Counted from the stretch's first letter, positions 16,829 to 26,082 are shown. The stretch: DNA of 36,315 nucleotides from Rhodocyclales bacterium (GCA_016183655.1 JACPEH010000014.1:1-36315); one strand, 5' to 3'. The notes: generated by a model from the letters alone, not told the origin. A program made the numbers and translations.

Positions 16829-17012
16829 GTCATTCCGGGGCCGCACAGCGGAACCCGGAATCCAGGTGGATGCCAGCCGCCGCACCTGGCCTTGCACTCC
16901 CTTCGGTTGGATTCCGGGTCAAGCCCGGAATGACGAGGGGACGTGGCGGGCCGCGGATGCCAATCACCCCCCGCCGTCATTCCGGGGCCGCGCAGCGGAA
17001 CCCGGAATCCAG
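16829..17012. repeat. Palindromic repeats between thioesterase and aldehyde dehydrogenase
   Basis: CGTCATTCCGGGGCCGCACA at about 16829 and CGTCATTCCGGGGCCGCGCA at about 16976 flank a copy of the opposite arm GGATTCCGGGTCAAGCCCGG at 16909. Same repeat family as elsewhere. No gene lies between 16799 and 17099. Confidence 0.8.
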
Positions 17013-17099
17013 GGGCATGCCAGCCGGAATGGCGGGTTGAACCGCTTGTGCCTTGTAGATACCGGAATTTCAGCTTCAACCTTTTGAAGGAATCAGAGA

Positions 17100-18563
17100 A
17101 TGCCTAAATCGCTTTTGAAAGACCCCTCCCTGCTGAAGACGCAGGCCTTCATCAACGGCGCCTGGGTCGCCGCCGACAACGGCGCCGACCATGCCATCCA
17201 CAACCCGGCGAACGGCGCCGAGATCGCCCGCGTGCCGGACCTGGGGGCCAACGAAACCGAGCGCGCCATCGCCGCCGCCGATGCTGCCCTGCCCGCGTGG
17301 CGCGCGAAGACGGCGAAGGAGCGCGCGGCGCTGCTGCGCCGCTGGCACGACCTGATCCTGGCCAACCAGGACGACCTGGCGGTGCTGATGACGCTGGAAC
17401 AGGGCAAGCCGCTGGCCGAGGCCAAGGGCGAGGTGGCCTACGGCGCCTCGTTCATCGAGTGGTTCGCCGAGGAAGGCAAGCGCGTCTATGGCGAGACGAT
17501 CCCGGCGCCGACCGGCGACAAGCGCCTGCTGGTGATCAAGCAGCCGGTCGGCGTCACCGCGGCGATCACGCCGTGGAATTTCCCGATCGCGATGATCACG
17601 CGCAAGGTCGGCCCGGCGCTGGCCGCCGGCTGCACTTCGGTGGTCAAGCCGGCCGAGGCGACGCCACTCTCGGCGCTGGCGCTGGCCGAACTGGCCAGCC
17701 GCGCCGGCATCCCGGCCGGCGTGCTGAACATCGTCACCACGGCGCGGCCGGCGGTGGTCGGCGAGGTGCTGACGGCCAGCCCGATCGTCAGGAAGCTCTC
17801 CTTCACCGGCTCGACGCCGGTCGGCAAGCGGCTGATGGCGGCCTGCGCCGGCACCGTCAAGCGCGTCTCGCTGGAACTGGGCGGCAACGCGCCGTTCATC
17901 GTCTTCGACGACGCCGACCTCGACGCCGCGGTCCGCGGCGCGCTCGCCTCGAAGTACCGCAACGCCGGCCAGACCTGCGTCTGCGCCAACCGCCTGCTGG
18001 TCCAGGACGGCGTGTACGACGCCTTCGCCGCCAAGCTGGCCGAGGCCGTGGCAGCGATGAAGGTCGACGACGGGCTGGAGAACGGCACGCAGATCGGCCC
18101 GCTGATCAACGAAGCGGCAGTGAAGAAGGTCGAAGGCCTGGTCGCCGATGCGGTCGCCAAGGGCGCCAAGGTGGTGCTCGGCGGCACCCGCCACGCGAAA
18201 GGCGGCAACTTCTACGCGCCGACGGTGCTGACCGGCGTCACCACCGACATGGCCGTTGCCCACGAAGAGATCTTCGGGCCGGTGGCACCGCTGTTCCGCT
18301 TCAGGACCGACGACGAAGCCATCCGCATGGCCAACGACACCCGCTACGGACTGGCCTCGTACTTCTACTCGCGCGACATCGGCCGCGTCTGGCGCGTCGC
18401 CGAGCAACTCGAATACGGCATGGTCGGCATCAACGAGGGCATCATCTCGAACGAGGTGGCGCCCTTCGGCGGCGTCAAGGAGTCGGGCGTCGGCCGCGAG
18501 GGCTCGCACTACGGTATCGACGAGTACCTGACGATCAAGTACCTGTGCCTCGGCGGGATGTGA
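17100..18563 (+). CDS. gabD: NAD(P)-dependent succinate-semialdehyde dehydrogenase
   Basis: 487 residues, close to the 482 of E. coli GabD. Catalytic Glu259 sits in SLELGGNAPFIVFDDADLD and Cys293 in RNAGQTCVCANR; the CVC pair is typical of GabD, where the second Cys can form a regulatory disulfide. The cofactor region TPWNFPIAMITRKVGPALAA and C-terminal EVAPFGGVKESGVGREGSHYG match the family. It oxidises succinate semialdehyde to succinate, feeding the citric acid cycle. AAGGA (17087-17091) lies 8 bases before the ATG at 17100. No GABA aminotransferase is nearby; instead an iron alcohol dehydrogenase is, which would supply the semialdehyde from 4-hydroxybutyrate. Aldehyde dehydrogenases with other short semialdehyde substrates are close relatives. 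Confidence 0.88.
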   Translation: MPKSLLKDPSLLKTQAFINGAWVAADNGADHAIHNPANGAEIARVPDLGANETERAIAAADAALPAWRAKTAKERAALLRRWHDLILANQDDLAVLMTLEQGKPLAEAKGEVAYGASFIEWFAEEGKRVYGETIPAPTGDKRLLVIKQPVGVTAAITPWNFPIAMITRKVGPALAAGCTSVVKPAEATPLSALALAELASRAGIPAGVLNIVTTARPAVVGEVLTASPIVRKLSFTGSTPVGKRLMAACAGTVKRVSLELGGNAPFIVFDDADLDAAVRGALASKYRNAGQTCVCANRLLVQDGVYDAFAAKLAEAVAAMKVDDGLENGTQIGPLINEAAVKKVEGLVADAVAKGAKVVLGGTRHAKGGNFYAPTVLTGVTTDMAVAHEEIFGPVAPLFRFRTDDEAIRMANDTRYGLASYFYSRDIGRVWRVAEQLEYGMVGINEGIISNEVAPFGGVKESGVGREGSHYGIDEYLTIKYLCLGGM

Positions 18564-18606
18564 CGATGCGCGGGCGCTGAAGGCAGCCGCCGGTACCGGT
18601 CGCACC

Positions 18607-19441
18607 GCCATTCCGGGCTCGACCCGGTATCGAGCAGCACGGCACGGGCGGCTTCTGCATCTGCCGGATCGCCGCGGGGCATCCCCTGGATTCCGGGTTC
18701 CGCTGCGCGGCCCCGGAATGACGGGGTATGCGCTTGGCGCCGGCGGTCCATCCCCACCGTCATTCCGGGCTTGACCCGGAATCCAGCAGCACGGCGCCGG
18801 CGACTTCTGCATCTGCCGGATCGCTGCGGGGCATTCCCTGGATTCCGGGTTCCGCTGCGCGGCCCCGGAATGACGGGGTATGCGGTTGGCGACGGCGGTC
18901 CATCCCCACCGTCATTCCGGGCTTGACCCAGAATCCAGCAGCACGGCACGGGCGGCTTCTGCATCGGCCGGATCGCCGCGGGGCATTCCCTGGATTCCGG
19001 GTTCCGCTACGCGGCCCCGGAATGACGGGGTGTGCGATTGGCGCCGGCGGTCCATCCCCGCCGTCATTCCGGGCTTGACCCGGAATCCAGCCGGCGGTCC
19101 ATCCCCGCCGTCATTCCGGGCTTGACCCGGAATCCAGCAGCACGGCACGGGCGGCTTCTGCATCTGCCGGATCGCCGCGGGACATCCCCTGGATTTCGGG
19201 TTCCGCTGCGCGGCCCCGGAATGACGGGGTATGCGGTTGGCGCCGGCGGTCCATCCCCACCGTCATTCCGGGCTTGCCCCGGAATCCTGCAGCGCGGCAC
19301 GGGCGGCTTCTGCATCTTCCGGATCGCCGCGGGGCATTCCCTGGATTCCGGGTTCCGCTGCGCGGCCCCGGAATGACGGGGTATGCGGTTGGCGCCGGCG
19401 GTCCATCCCCGCCGTCATTCCGGGCTTGACCCGGAATCCAT
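18607..19441. repeat. Tandem array of 152-bp palindromic repeats
   Basis: Left arms begin at 18607, 18759, 18911, 19063, 19110, 19262 and 19414. All steps are exactly 152 bp except 19063 to 19110, a 47-bp partial unit that has lost its right arm. Each full unit has a left arm, a 40-bp spacer (GCAGCACGGCACGGGCGGCT...), a right arm and a short linker containing GGCGCCGGCGGTCCATCCCC. The array's last partial arm ends at 19441, about 90 bp before the first plausible start of the next gene. Frames through the array are not genes. No gene is seen from 18564 to about 19490. Confidence 0.93.
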
Positions 19442-19531
19442 GCAGCCGCGGATCATCCGGTCACGGCCGGCAGGGGAAGTACGGTAAACTTCCGAGCCTT
19501 CCCCTGCTGCCCCTCCGGACTCCACGGCCAA

Positions 19532-20563
19532 CTGATCTGGCCGGAACCCGGCGATGCCGATACCTTCGCCGGACTCGACTGCCCCGCCCTCGCGACGCTG
19601 CTGGCGCGCGGCCGCCGCGCCGACGCCAGCGACACGCCGGCGACCTTCGACGCCGCCATCGCCCGCGCCTTCGGCCTCGACCGCGCCGTGCCCTACGCCG
19701 CGCTGCGCCTGCTCGGCGAAGGCATCGACCCGGGCGACGCGCACTGGACCTGCGCCGACCCGGTGCACCTGCGCTTCCACCAGGAGCGCCTGATCCTCGC
19801 CGACGGCAGCCGCGTGGACATCTCGCTGGCCGAGGCGGAAGCGCTGACCGGCGAGCTCAACCGCTACTTCGCCGACGTCGGTGAAACGTTCGAATTCCGC
19901 GCGGCGACGCCGGAGCGCTGGTACCTGCGCCTGTCGGCCGCCGCCGACTTCGAGACGCCGCCGCTGTCGGCGATGGCCGGCCGCCGCGTCGACCGCCAGC
20001 TGCCGGAAGAAGGCCGCACGGCCTGGCTGCGCAAGCTGTTGAACGAGGCGCAGATGCTGCTGCACGGCCAGGCGATCAACGAAGCCCGCGCCGACGCCGG
20101 GCGGATGACGGTCAACAGCCTGTGGCTGTGGGGCCCCGGCCAACTGCCGCGCGACCTGCGCGCCGAGTGGACCGCCGTCTGCAGCGACCACCCGCTGGCC
20201 CGCGGCCTGGCGCGCTGCGCCGGCATTGCGGCGCAGGCCGCGCCGACCAGCTTGGCCGCGCTTGAACAGCAGGCCGGCGCCGACGGCCGCGTGCTGGTCA
20301 CCCTCGACCCACTGCTGCGCGCCGTCCAGTACGAGGACAGCGAGGCCTGGCGCGACGGCCTGCGGGCACTCGAACGCGACTGGTTCGCGCCGCTCGCCGC
20401 CGCCGTCCGCCGCGGCAAGGTCGCGCTCGACCTGCGCGCCAGCACGATCTACGGCGAGCCGGCCTGGCAGGTCGAACGCGGCGACCTGTGGAAATTCTGG
20501 AAGCGCCCGCAGCCGCTGCAGGCGCTGGCGCAGCAACTGGCCGCGGAGGCGCCGAAGGCATGA
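19532..20563 (+). CDS. RpfE-like/phosphoglycerate mutase-related protein, uncertain start
   Basis: The frame has strong GC3 codon bias from about 19500 to its TGA at 20561-20563, which overlaps recJ (ATGA). The protein, about 343 residues from a CTG at 19532, includes LIWPEPGDADTFAGLDCPALATLLARG, SLWLWGPGQLP and LVTLDPLLRAVQYEDSEAW. This is the gene found upstream of recJ in beta- and gammaproteobacteria and called RpfE-like or a cofactor-independent phosphoglycerate mutase relative; its biochemical role is not established. There is no in-frame ATG, GTG or TTG between the repeat array and a GTG at 19688, which would cut off about 50 conserved-looking residues. So either translation starts at CTG or the 5' end was damaged when the array expanded. 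Confidence 0.65.
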   Translation: MIWPEPGDADTFAGLDCPALATLLARGRRADASDTPATFDAAIARAFGLDRAVPYAALRLLGEGIDPGDAHWTCADPVHLRFHQERLILADGSRVDISLAEAEALTGELNRYFADVGETFEFRAATPERWYLRLSAAADFETPPLSAMAGRRVDRQLPEEGRTAWLRKLLNEAQMLLHGQAINEARADAGRMTVNSLWLWGPGQLPRDLRAEWTAVCSDHPLARGLARCAGIAAQAAPTSLAALEQQAGADGRVLVTLDPLLRAVQYEDSEAWRDGLRALERDWFAPLAAAVRRGKVALDLRASTIYGEPAWQVERGDLWKFWKRPQPLQALAQQLAAEAPKA

Positions 20564-22290
20564 CCCGCATCGTCTCCCGCGAGATTCCGCCGCGCCGCAG
20601 CTGGGCGCTCGAACAGCAGGGCCTGCACCCGCTCCTGGCGCGCATCTACGCCGCGCGCGGCATCGAGAGCGCGGCCGAACTGAACTACGACCTGAAGTCG
20701 CTGCTGCCGCCGGCCTCGCTGACCCGCGCCAACGAGGCCGCGGCGCTGCTCGCCGACGCGCTGGAAGCCGAGGCGCGCATCCTGATCGTCGCCGACTACG
20801 ACTGCGACGGCGCCACCGCCTGCGCCGTCGGCCTGCGCGCGCTGCGGGCGATGGCCGCCGGCAGCGGCGCCGAGATCGGCTATCTGGTGCCGGATCGCTT
20901 CGTGCATGGCTACGGGCTGTCGCCGTCGGTGGTCGACCTGGCGGCGACGATGTCGCCGGACCTGATCGTCACCGTCGACAACGGCATCGCCAGCGTCGAG
21001 GGCGTTGCCCGCGCGCACGAGCTGGGCATCGCCGTGCTGGTCACCGACCACCACCTGCCGGGCGAGACGTTGCCCGACGCCGAGTGCATCGTGAACCCGA
21101 ACCAGCCCGGCTGCGACTTCGAATCGAAGTGCATCGCCGGCGTCGGCGTGATGTTCTACGTGATGCTGGCGCTGCGGGCCGAACTGCGCGCGCGCGGCTG
21201 GTTCGCCGAAGGCAGCGGCCGGGCTGAGTTCAACCTGGCGACGCTGCTCGACCTGGTCGCGCTCGGCACCGTTGCCGACGTCGTCAAACTCGACCGCAAC
21301 AACCGCATCCTCGTCAGCCAGGGCCTCAAGCGCATGCGCGAGGGCAAGATGACGCCGGGCGTCGCCGCCCTCTTCCGCGCCGCCGGCCGCGACCCGACCA
21401 AGGCCACCACCTTCGACCTCGGCTTCATGCTCGGCCCGCGCCTCAACGCCGCCGGCCGGCTGGCCGACATGTCGCTCGGCATCGAATGCCTGGCCACCGA
21501 CGACGCGGCGCGCGCGCTCAACATCGCGCAGCAGCTCGACGCGCTGAACAAGGAACGGCGCGAGATCGAAGCCGGCATGCAGGAGCAGGCGCTGCTCGCG
21601 CTGGAACGCATCGACGTTGCCGACACCGCCGGCATCGCGCTGTTCGAGCCCGACTGGCACCAGGGCGTGGTCGGCATCGTCGCCTCGCGCATCAAGGAAA
21701 AGCTGCACCGCCCGGTGTTCGCCTTCGCCCGCGCCGACGAGGAACGCAACGACGGCGGCGGCCAGCTGCGCGGCTCCGGCCGCTCGATCCCCGGCCTGCA
21801 CCTCCGGGACGCGCTCGACCTCGTCTCCAAGCGGGCGCCGGGGCTGCTCAAGAAATTCGGCGGCCACGCCGCTGCGGCCGGCGTCACGATCGACGAAGCC
21901 GACTTCCCGCGCTTCCGCGACACCTTCGCCGCCGTCGCCGACGAGCTGCTCGCCGCCGACGACCTGACGCGCACGCTGCACACCGACGGCACGCTCGAAT
22001 CCGGCTACTTCTCGCTGGAAACCGCGCGTCTGCTGGAGAACGAGATCTGGGGGCAAGGCTTCCCGGCGCCGCTGTTCGAAGGGCGGTTCACGGTCGAGCA
22101 GCAGCGGGTGCTGAAGGAGAAGCACCTCAAGCTGCGCCTCAAGGCCGGCGGGCTGCGCTTCGACGCGATCCAGTTCAACTTCGGCGAGACGCCGGGGGAT
22201 GAGGTGCGGGCGGCGTATCGGTTGAGTGTGAATGAGTACAACGGGGTGCAGAGTGTGCAGTTGATGGTGGAGCATTTGCAGAATGTTTGA
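20560..22290 (+). CDS. recJ: Single-stranded-DNA-specific 5'-3' exonuclease RecJ
   Basis: 576 residues, the normal length. The DHH-superfamily metal motifs are in order: ADYDCDGATA (78-87, Asp79/Asp81/Asp83), VDNGIAS (139-145) and TDHHLPGE (162-169), then the GSGRSIPGLHLRDAL-like DHHA1 region and a C-terminal OB-like domain. Acts in recombination and mismatch repair with RecQ, digesting single strands 5' to 3'. The DYDCDG variant has Cys where many RecJ have Ala. ATG at 20560 overlaps the stop of the preceding gene; an upstream in-frame ATG at 20488 lies inside that gene and is rejected. Confidence 0.96.
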   Translation: MTRIVSREIPPRRSWALEQQGLHPLLARIYAARGIESAAELNYDLKSLLPPASLTRANEAAALLADALEAEARILIVADYDCDGATACAVGLRALRAMAAGSGAEIGYLVPDRFVHGYGLSPSVVDLAATMSPDLIVTVDNGIASVEGVARAHELGIAVLVTDHHLPGETLPDAECIVNPNQPGCDFESKCIAGVGVMFYVMLALRAELRARGWFAEGSGRAEFNLATLLDLVALGTVADVVKLDRNNRILVSQGLKRMREGKMTPGVAALFRAAGRDPTKATTFDLGFMLGPRLNAAGRLADMSLGIECLATDDAARALNIAQQLDALNKERREIEAGMQEQALLALERIDVADTAGIALFEPDWHQGVVGIVASRIKEKLHRPVFAFARADEERNDGGGQLRGSGRSIPGLHLRDALDLVSKRAPGLLKKFGGHAAAAGVTIDEADFPRFRDTFAAVADELLAADDLTRTLHTDGTLESGYFSLETARLLENEIWGQGFPAPLFEGRFTVEQQRVLKEKHLKLRLKAGGLRFDAIQFNFGETPGDEVRAAYRLSVNEYNGVQSVQLMVEHLQNV

Positions 22291-22357
22291 TGTTCTGCGG
22301 GTTTGCTCTTGGCACTCATCAGGCGCGGCGGGGGTTTAACCGCTGCGTTCCGCCGCT

Positions 22358-22858
22358 GACCGGCGGGCCACTTTCTTTTGTCTTGCCAAAAGAAAGTAGC
22401 CAAAGAAAAGGCGCGCCCGCTGCGGCGCCCGGCTGCGCCGGGTGCTCTGCGCTACTCGGTCGCAACGGGGGCTGCGCAACTCGGGCCTGCGGCCCTCAGA
22501 CAGTGCTCGCCCTTTTTCCGTTGCGCCCTGCGTTGCTCGACGCCGCAGAGGGCAAGGAAACACCATCGCCACGATTCAGGCCACAGCACCTTTCATTAGC
22601 ACTCGGTTTTCCGGCCCCTTGCCTCGCGCCGAGCAACGCAGACGGGCCGGGGGTTTCGGCGAGGACTGTCTGAGGGCCGCAGGCCCGAGTTCCGCAGCCG
22701 CGCCCTGAGCGATGCGAGGCATCGCGAGGAAGTGCCCTCGGGGTGCCCGGCCCGGCGAGTAGCGCAGGGAACCCCCGCGCAGCGGGGGCGCGAGGCCAGG
22801 GTCGCCTTTTCTTTGGCTACTTTCTTTTGGCGAAGCAAAAGAAAGTAGCTCGCCGGTC
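22358..22858. repeat. 501-bp near-palindromic element with 57-bp terminal inverted repeats
   Basis: The left end GACCGGCGGGCCACTTTCTTTTG (cut here: 22358-22413) and right end (22801-22858) are imperfect reverse complements over about 57 bp. Each end contains its own hairpin, ACTTTCTTTTG/CAAAAGAAAGT. A second inverted pair sits inside: 22469-22511 and 22654-22697, sharing ACTCGGGCCTGCGGCCCTCA. A third short match, GCGCTACTCG, is near 22450 and 22760. Nothing coding is recognised within. It separates recJ (plus) from the signalling operon (minus), so it could also end transcription from both sides. Looks like a mobile, transposase-less (MITE-like) dispersed element. Confidence 0.8.
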
Positions 22859-22987
22859 AACGGCGAAACCCGGCGGCAAACGTTCCCACCACCATTCCCG
22901 CCACCGCAGCCCCCTCCCCTGGACTCCGGGTTCCGCTACGCAGCCCCGGAATGACGGAGGTTTCCGCGCCGTCAGCAGGGCACAAGG

Positions 22988-25159
22988 CTAGGCAGACGCC
23001 TCCTCCGCCGCAATCTGATACGCCCCCTGCAAAAACGCCACCGCCGCCTCCGGCGCCAGCGGCCTTGCGATCAGGAAGCCCTGGAACTCCTCGCAGCCCT
23101 GCGCGGCGAGCACGTCGAGCTGGCTTTCGCGCTCTATGCCTTCGGCGACGATGCGCATGCCCAGGCTGTGGCCGAGCGAGACGATGGCGCGCGGGATGGC
23201 CATGTGCACGCCGCCCCAATCGCATTCGCCGACGAAGGCGCGGTCGATCTTGAGGATGTCGATCGGGAAGCGCTTGAGGTAGGCGAGCGAGGAGTAGCCG
23301 GTGCCGAAGTCGTCGATGGCGATCTGCACGCCGAGCATCTTCAGGGATTCCAGCGTCGCCACCGTCGCCTCGACGTCGCCGATCAGCAAGCTCTCGGTGA
23401 TCTCCAGCTGCAGCCGTTCCGGCGCCAGGCCGGTTTCGCCGAGCGCGGCGGCGACGCGCTCGACCAAGTCGGGCTCGGCGAACAGCCGCGCCGACAGGTT
23501 CACCGCGACCTTGCCGCCGGCATCGAGCCCGAGACGCTCCCACGACACGGCCTCGCGGCAGGCGGTGCGCAGCACGAACTCGGTGATCGGCAGGATCAGC
23601 CCGGTTTCCTCGGCCAGCGGGATGAAGCGGATCGGCGAGACGGTGCCGAACTCCGGGCTGTGCCAGCGCAGCAGCGCCTCGAAGCCGGTGGGCAGGCCGC
23701 GCGCATCGACCTTGGGCTGGTAGACGACGTGCAGTTCGCGGTGTTCGAGCGCGCGGCGCAGCGCCGACTCCAGCGAGAAACGTTCGTTCGCCGCGGCGTT
23801 GAGCTCCGCCGTGTAGAACTGGCACAGGCTCTTGCCGCGGCTCTTGCCGTGGTGCATCGCCAGGTCGGCGTTCTTCAGCAGGCTGTGGCCGTCGCGGCCG
23901 TCCTCCGGGTAGACGCCGACACCGACGGTGCACATGGCGACCACCTCGCGGCCGCCGATCAGCATCGGATAGCAGATCTCCGCCATCACCCGCTCCAGCG
24001 TCGCCGCGATCGCTTCGCCATCGGCCCGCGGCAGCACCAGCACGAACTCGTCGCCGCCGTAGCGCACGACCAGGTCGTCGCCGCCGAGGCAGGCGCGCAG
24101 CCGCAGCGCGACCTCGACCAGCAGCAGGTCGCCGGCGGCGTGGCCGAGGCTGTCGTTCACGAACTTGAAGTTGTCGAGGTCGACGAAGGCCACCGCCAGC
24201 TTCTCGCCCTTCGCCTCGGCGCGGGCCAGCGCCCTGGCCAGCCGCGGGTCGAGCACGAGGCGGTTGGCCAGCCCGGTCAGCGGATCGTGCGTCGCCTGGT
24301 ATTCCAGCCGCGCCTGGTACTGGCGGCGTTCGCTGATGTCCTCGACCGTGCCTTCGTAGTAGAGCAGTTCGCCGCCCGTCCGGTGCACGCCGTAGGCGTT
24401 CTCGGCGATCCAGATGCGGCGGCCGTCGGCGCGGTAGACCTCGGATTCGAAATCGATCACGCGCCCGCGCTCGCGGATCTGCCGCGCGAACTCGGCGCGC
24501 CGCCCGGGATCGACGTAGAGGCGGCCGGCGATGTCGCGCATGCCGTAGATCAGCTCTTCCGGCGAGTCGTAGCCGTACATCGCCGCCAGCGTGCCATTGG
24601 CCTCCAGGTACTGACCGTCGGCCGAGGTGCGGAACATGCCGACCACCGAGTTCTCGAAGATGCTGCGGTAGCGCAGCTCGGCCTCGGCCAGCCGGTGCTG
24701 GCTGCGCACCTGGTCGGAGACGTCCTCAAGAAAGCCCTCGCGCAGTGGCTGGCCGCCGGCGTCGAAGACGACGTTGCCGCGTTCGAGCACCCATTTCTCG
24801 CAGCCGTCGCGGCAGCGGATGCGATATTCGACGCGGTAGGGGCGCCGCGAAAGCAGCGCCGCCTGCACCGTGTCGCGCACGACCTCGCGCTCTTCGGCGT
24901 GGATCATCTGCGCCAGCGTCACCGACTGCGCCAGCGTCAGCTCCGCCGCGGCGTAGCCGGTCAGCGCCTCGCAGCCGCCGCTGACGAAGAGGAAGCGCGC
25001 CTCGTCGTCGCCCTGGCAGCGAAAGACCATGCCGTCGAGGTTGTCCATCAGCACGCGCAGGATCCGCCCGTCGTCCGGCGCGCCGTGCGTCATCGCCGGC
25101 AACGGCAAGGGGCGGTAGCCGGGATGCGCCAGATGCACGGCGTCGCGCATGTTCGACAT
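22988..25159 (-). CDS. PAS-PAS-GGDEF-EAL cyclic-di-GMP signalling protein
   Basis: 723 residues from the ATG at 25159, chosen because GGGAG lies 6 bases upstream; an ATG at 25165 touches the same SD. Two PAS domains (about 32-150 and 160-280), a GGDEF domain with intact YGGDEF (368-372) and an EAL domain with FEALLRW (494-496), NLSARLF, EITES, DDFGTGYSSL and AEGIE. Both catalytic sites look complete, so it could make and degrade c-di-GMP. The product-inhibition RxxD site before GGDEF is absent (GGDDLVVRY). No membrane span, so cytoplasmic. Last gene of a three-gene operon with a chemoreceptor and a NIT-like protein. Confidence 0.93.
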   Translation of the reverse strand: MSNMRDAVHLAHPGYRPLPLPAMTHGAPDDGRILRVLMDNLDGMVFRCQGDDEARFLFVSGGCEALTGYAAAELTLAQSVTLAQMIHAEEREVVRDTVQAALLSRRPYRVEYRIRCRDGCEKWVLERGNVVFDAGGQPLREGFLEDVSDQVRSQHRLAEAELRYRSIFENSVVGMFRTSADGQYLEANGTLAAMYGYDSPEELIYGMRDIAGRLYVDPGRRAEFARQIRERGRVIDFESEVYRADGRRIWIAENAYGVHRTGGELLYYEGTVEDISERRQYQARLEYQATHDPLTGLANRLVLDPRLARALARAEAKGEKLAVAFVDLDNFKFVNDSLGHAAGDLLLVEVALRLRACLGGDDLVVRYGGDEFVLVLPRADGEAIAATLERVMAEICYPMLIGGREVVAMCTVGVGVYPEDGRDGHSLLKNADLAMHHGKSRGKSLCQFYTAELNAAANERFSLESALRRALEHRELHVVYQPKVDARGLPTGFEALLRWHSPEFGTVSPIRFIPLAEETGLILPITEFVLRTACREAVSWERLGLDAGGKVAVNLSARLFAEPDLVERVAAALGETGLAPERLQLEITESLLIGDVEATVATLESLKMLGVQIAIDDFGTGYSSLAYLKRFPIDILKIDRAFVGECDWGGVHMAIPRAIVSLGHSLGMRIVAEGIERESQLDVLAAQGCEEFQGFLIARPLAPEAAVAFLQGAYQIAAEEASA

Positions 25160-25161
25160 GC

Positions 25162-26076
25162 TCATCTCCCGCCGGCCGCCGCGACCGCGGCCGCGCCGCC
25201 TGCCGACGGGGCCGGCGCGCGCAGCAGGCCGTCGATCTCGCGACCGCTGTGGCCGGCCCATTCCAGCACCGAGTCGACCGCCTGCGTGGCGACGGTGAAG
25301 TAGGCGTCGGCGGTCAGCGTGATCCCGGACGGCGCCAGCAGCGACTCGCGGATCGTCTGCGCCATCAGCTCGACCGCGCTTTTCGCACGGCTGCCGGCGA
25401 AGCCGAGGTTGCCGCTGGCGCAGGCCTGTTCGAGCAGCGATTCGGAGCGGGCGATGAGGAACATCAGCCGCACCCGCGCCACCGCCGAGCAGCCGTGCTT
25501 GGCGGCGACGCTGCTGCCGATGGCGCGCGCCTGGCCGAGGCATTCGGCGAGCACCGGCAGGCGCTGCGCGTAGTTGCGGACGATGCCGACCGGCAGCCGC
25601 GACGGCGCCGTCAGTTCGATGCGCGCCTCGCCCATCGCCGCCAGCCAGTCGAGCACGGCGGCGATCAGGTGGCCGTGGCGGGCGATGTTCTGCTCGACGC
25701 TGCCCGCCGTCAGCTCGTCGACCAGCCCGTGCCAGCGGAAGCGGAACAGCGACAGTTCGTTGCTGGTCAGGCAGGGCCGCGCCTGCTGGCTTTCGCGGGC
25801 GATGCGCGGCACCAGTTCGGCGAGCACCGTCTCGATGTCGCGGCGCTTGGCCAGCATGCGCGGCTCGAAGCTGGCGTTGCCGGCCAGCCAGCCGCTGGAG
25901 AGGCCGCGATGCTGCTGCAGGTGGGCGGCCAGGCGCAGCAGGCTATCGCAGGTCTCGCGCGCTTCGCAGGCGGTCGCCAGGCCGCCGTGACGCTCGCGGC
26001 GGTGGCGCAGCAGCCAGGAGCCGATGCCGAAGAACAGGCCGATGAGAAGCGCCAGTGTGATGGTCGTGTTGGTCAT
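25162..26076 (-). CDS. Membrane protein with NIT-like (nitrate/nitrite sensing) domain
   Basis: 304 residues. One N-terminal span (about 5-24) is followed by an all-helical region whose LAAHLQQHRGLSSGWLAGN (49-67) matches the QxxRGLS core of NIT domains, known from nitrate-sensing receptors and regulators. There is no output domain: it ends in an Ala/Gly-rich tail. The stop overlaps the next ORF's possible ATG, and the chemoreceptor gene ends 6 bp upstream. I infer it is a sensory partner for the chemoreceptor or the GGDEF-EAL protein. Whether the ligand is nitrate is unknown. With the single span near the N-terminus and Arg/His-rich residues after it, the domain is probably cytoplasmic. Confidence 0.68.
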   Translation of the reverse strand: MTNTTITLALLIGLFFGIGSWLLRHRRERHGGLATACEARETCDSLLRLAAHLQQHRGLSSGWLAGNASFEPRMLAKRRDIETVLAELVPRIARESQQARPCLTSNELSLFRFRWHGLVDELTAGSVEQNIARHGHLIAAVLDWLAAMGEARIELTAPSRLPVGIVRNYAQRLPVLAECLGQARAIGSSVAAKHGCSAVARVRLMFLIARSESLLEQACASGNLGFAGSRAKSAVELMAQTIRESLLAPSGITLTADAYFTVATQAVDSVLEWAGHSGREIDGLLRAPAPSAGGAAAVAAAGGR

Positions 26077-26082
26077 TTTTCG

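Noticed and set aside
1..19441. Repeat arrays as CRISPR arrays
   Set aside because: Units are 123-184 bp, spacers are conserved rather than unique, repeats are long palindromes, and no cas gene is present.
18728..19884. Several short frames in the 152-bp repeat array
   Set aside because: They translate the repeat (HSGLDPES, IPGSAARPRNDG) and have no gene features.
22287..22860. Small frames inside the 501-bp palindrome
   Set aside because: They are translations of inverted-repeat arms on both strands, with no start signals.
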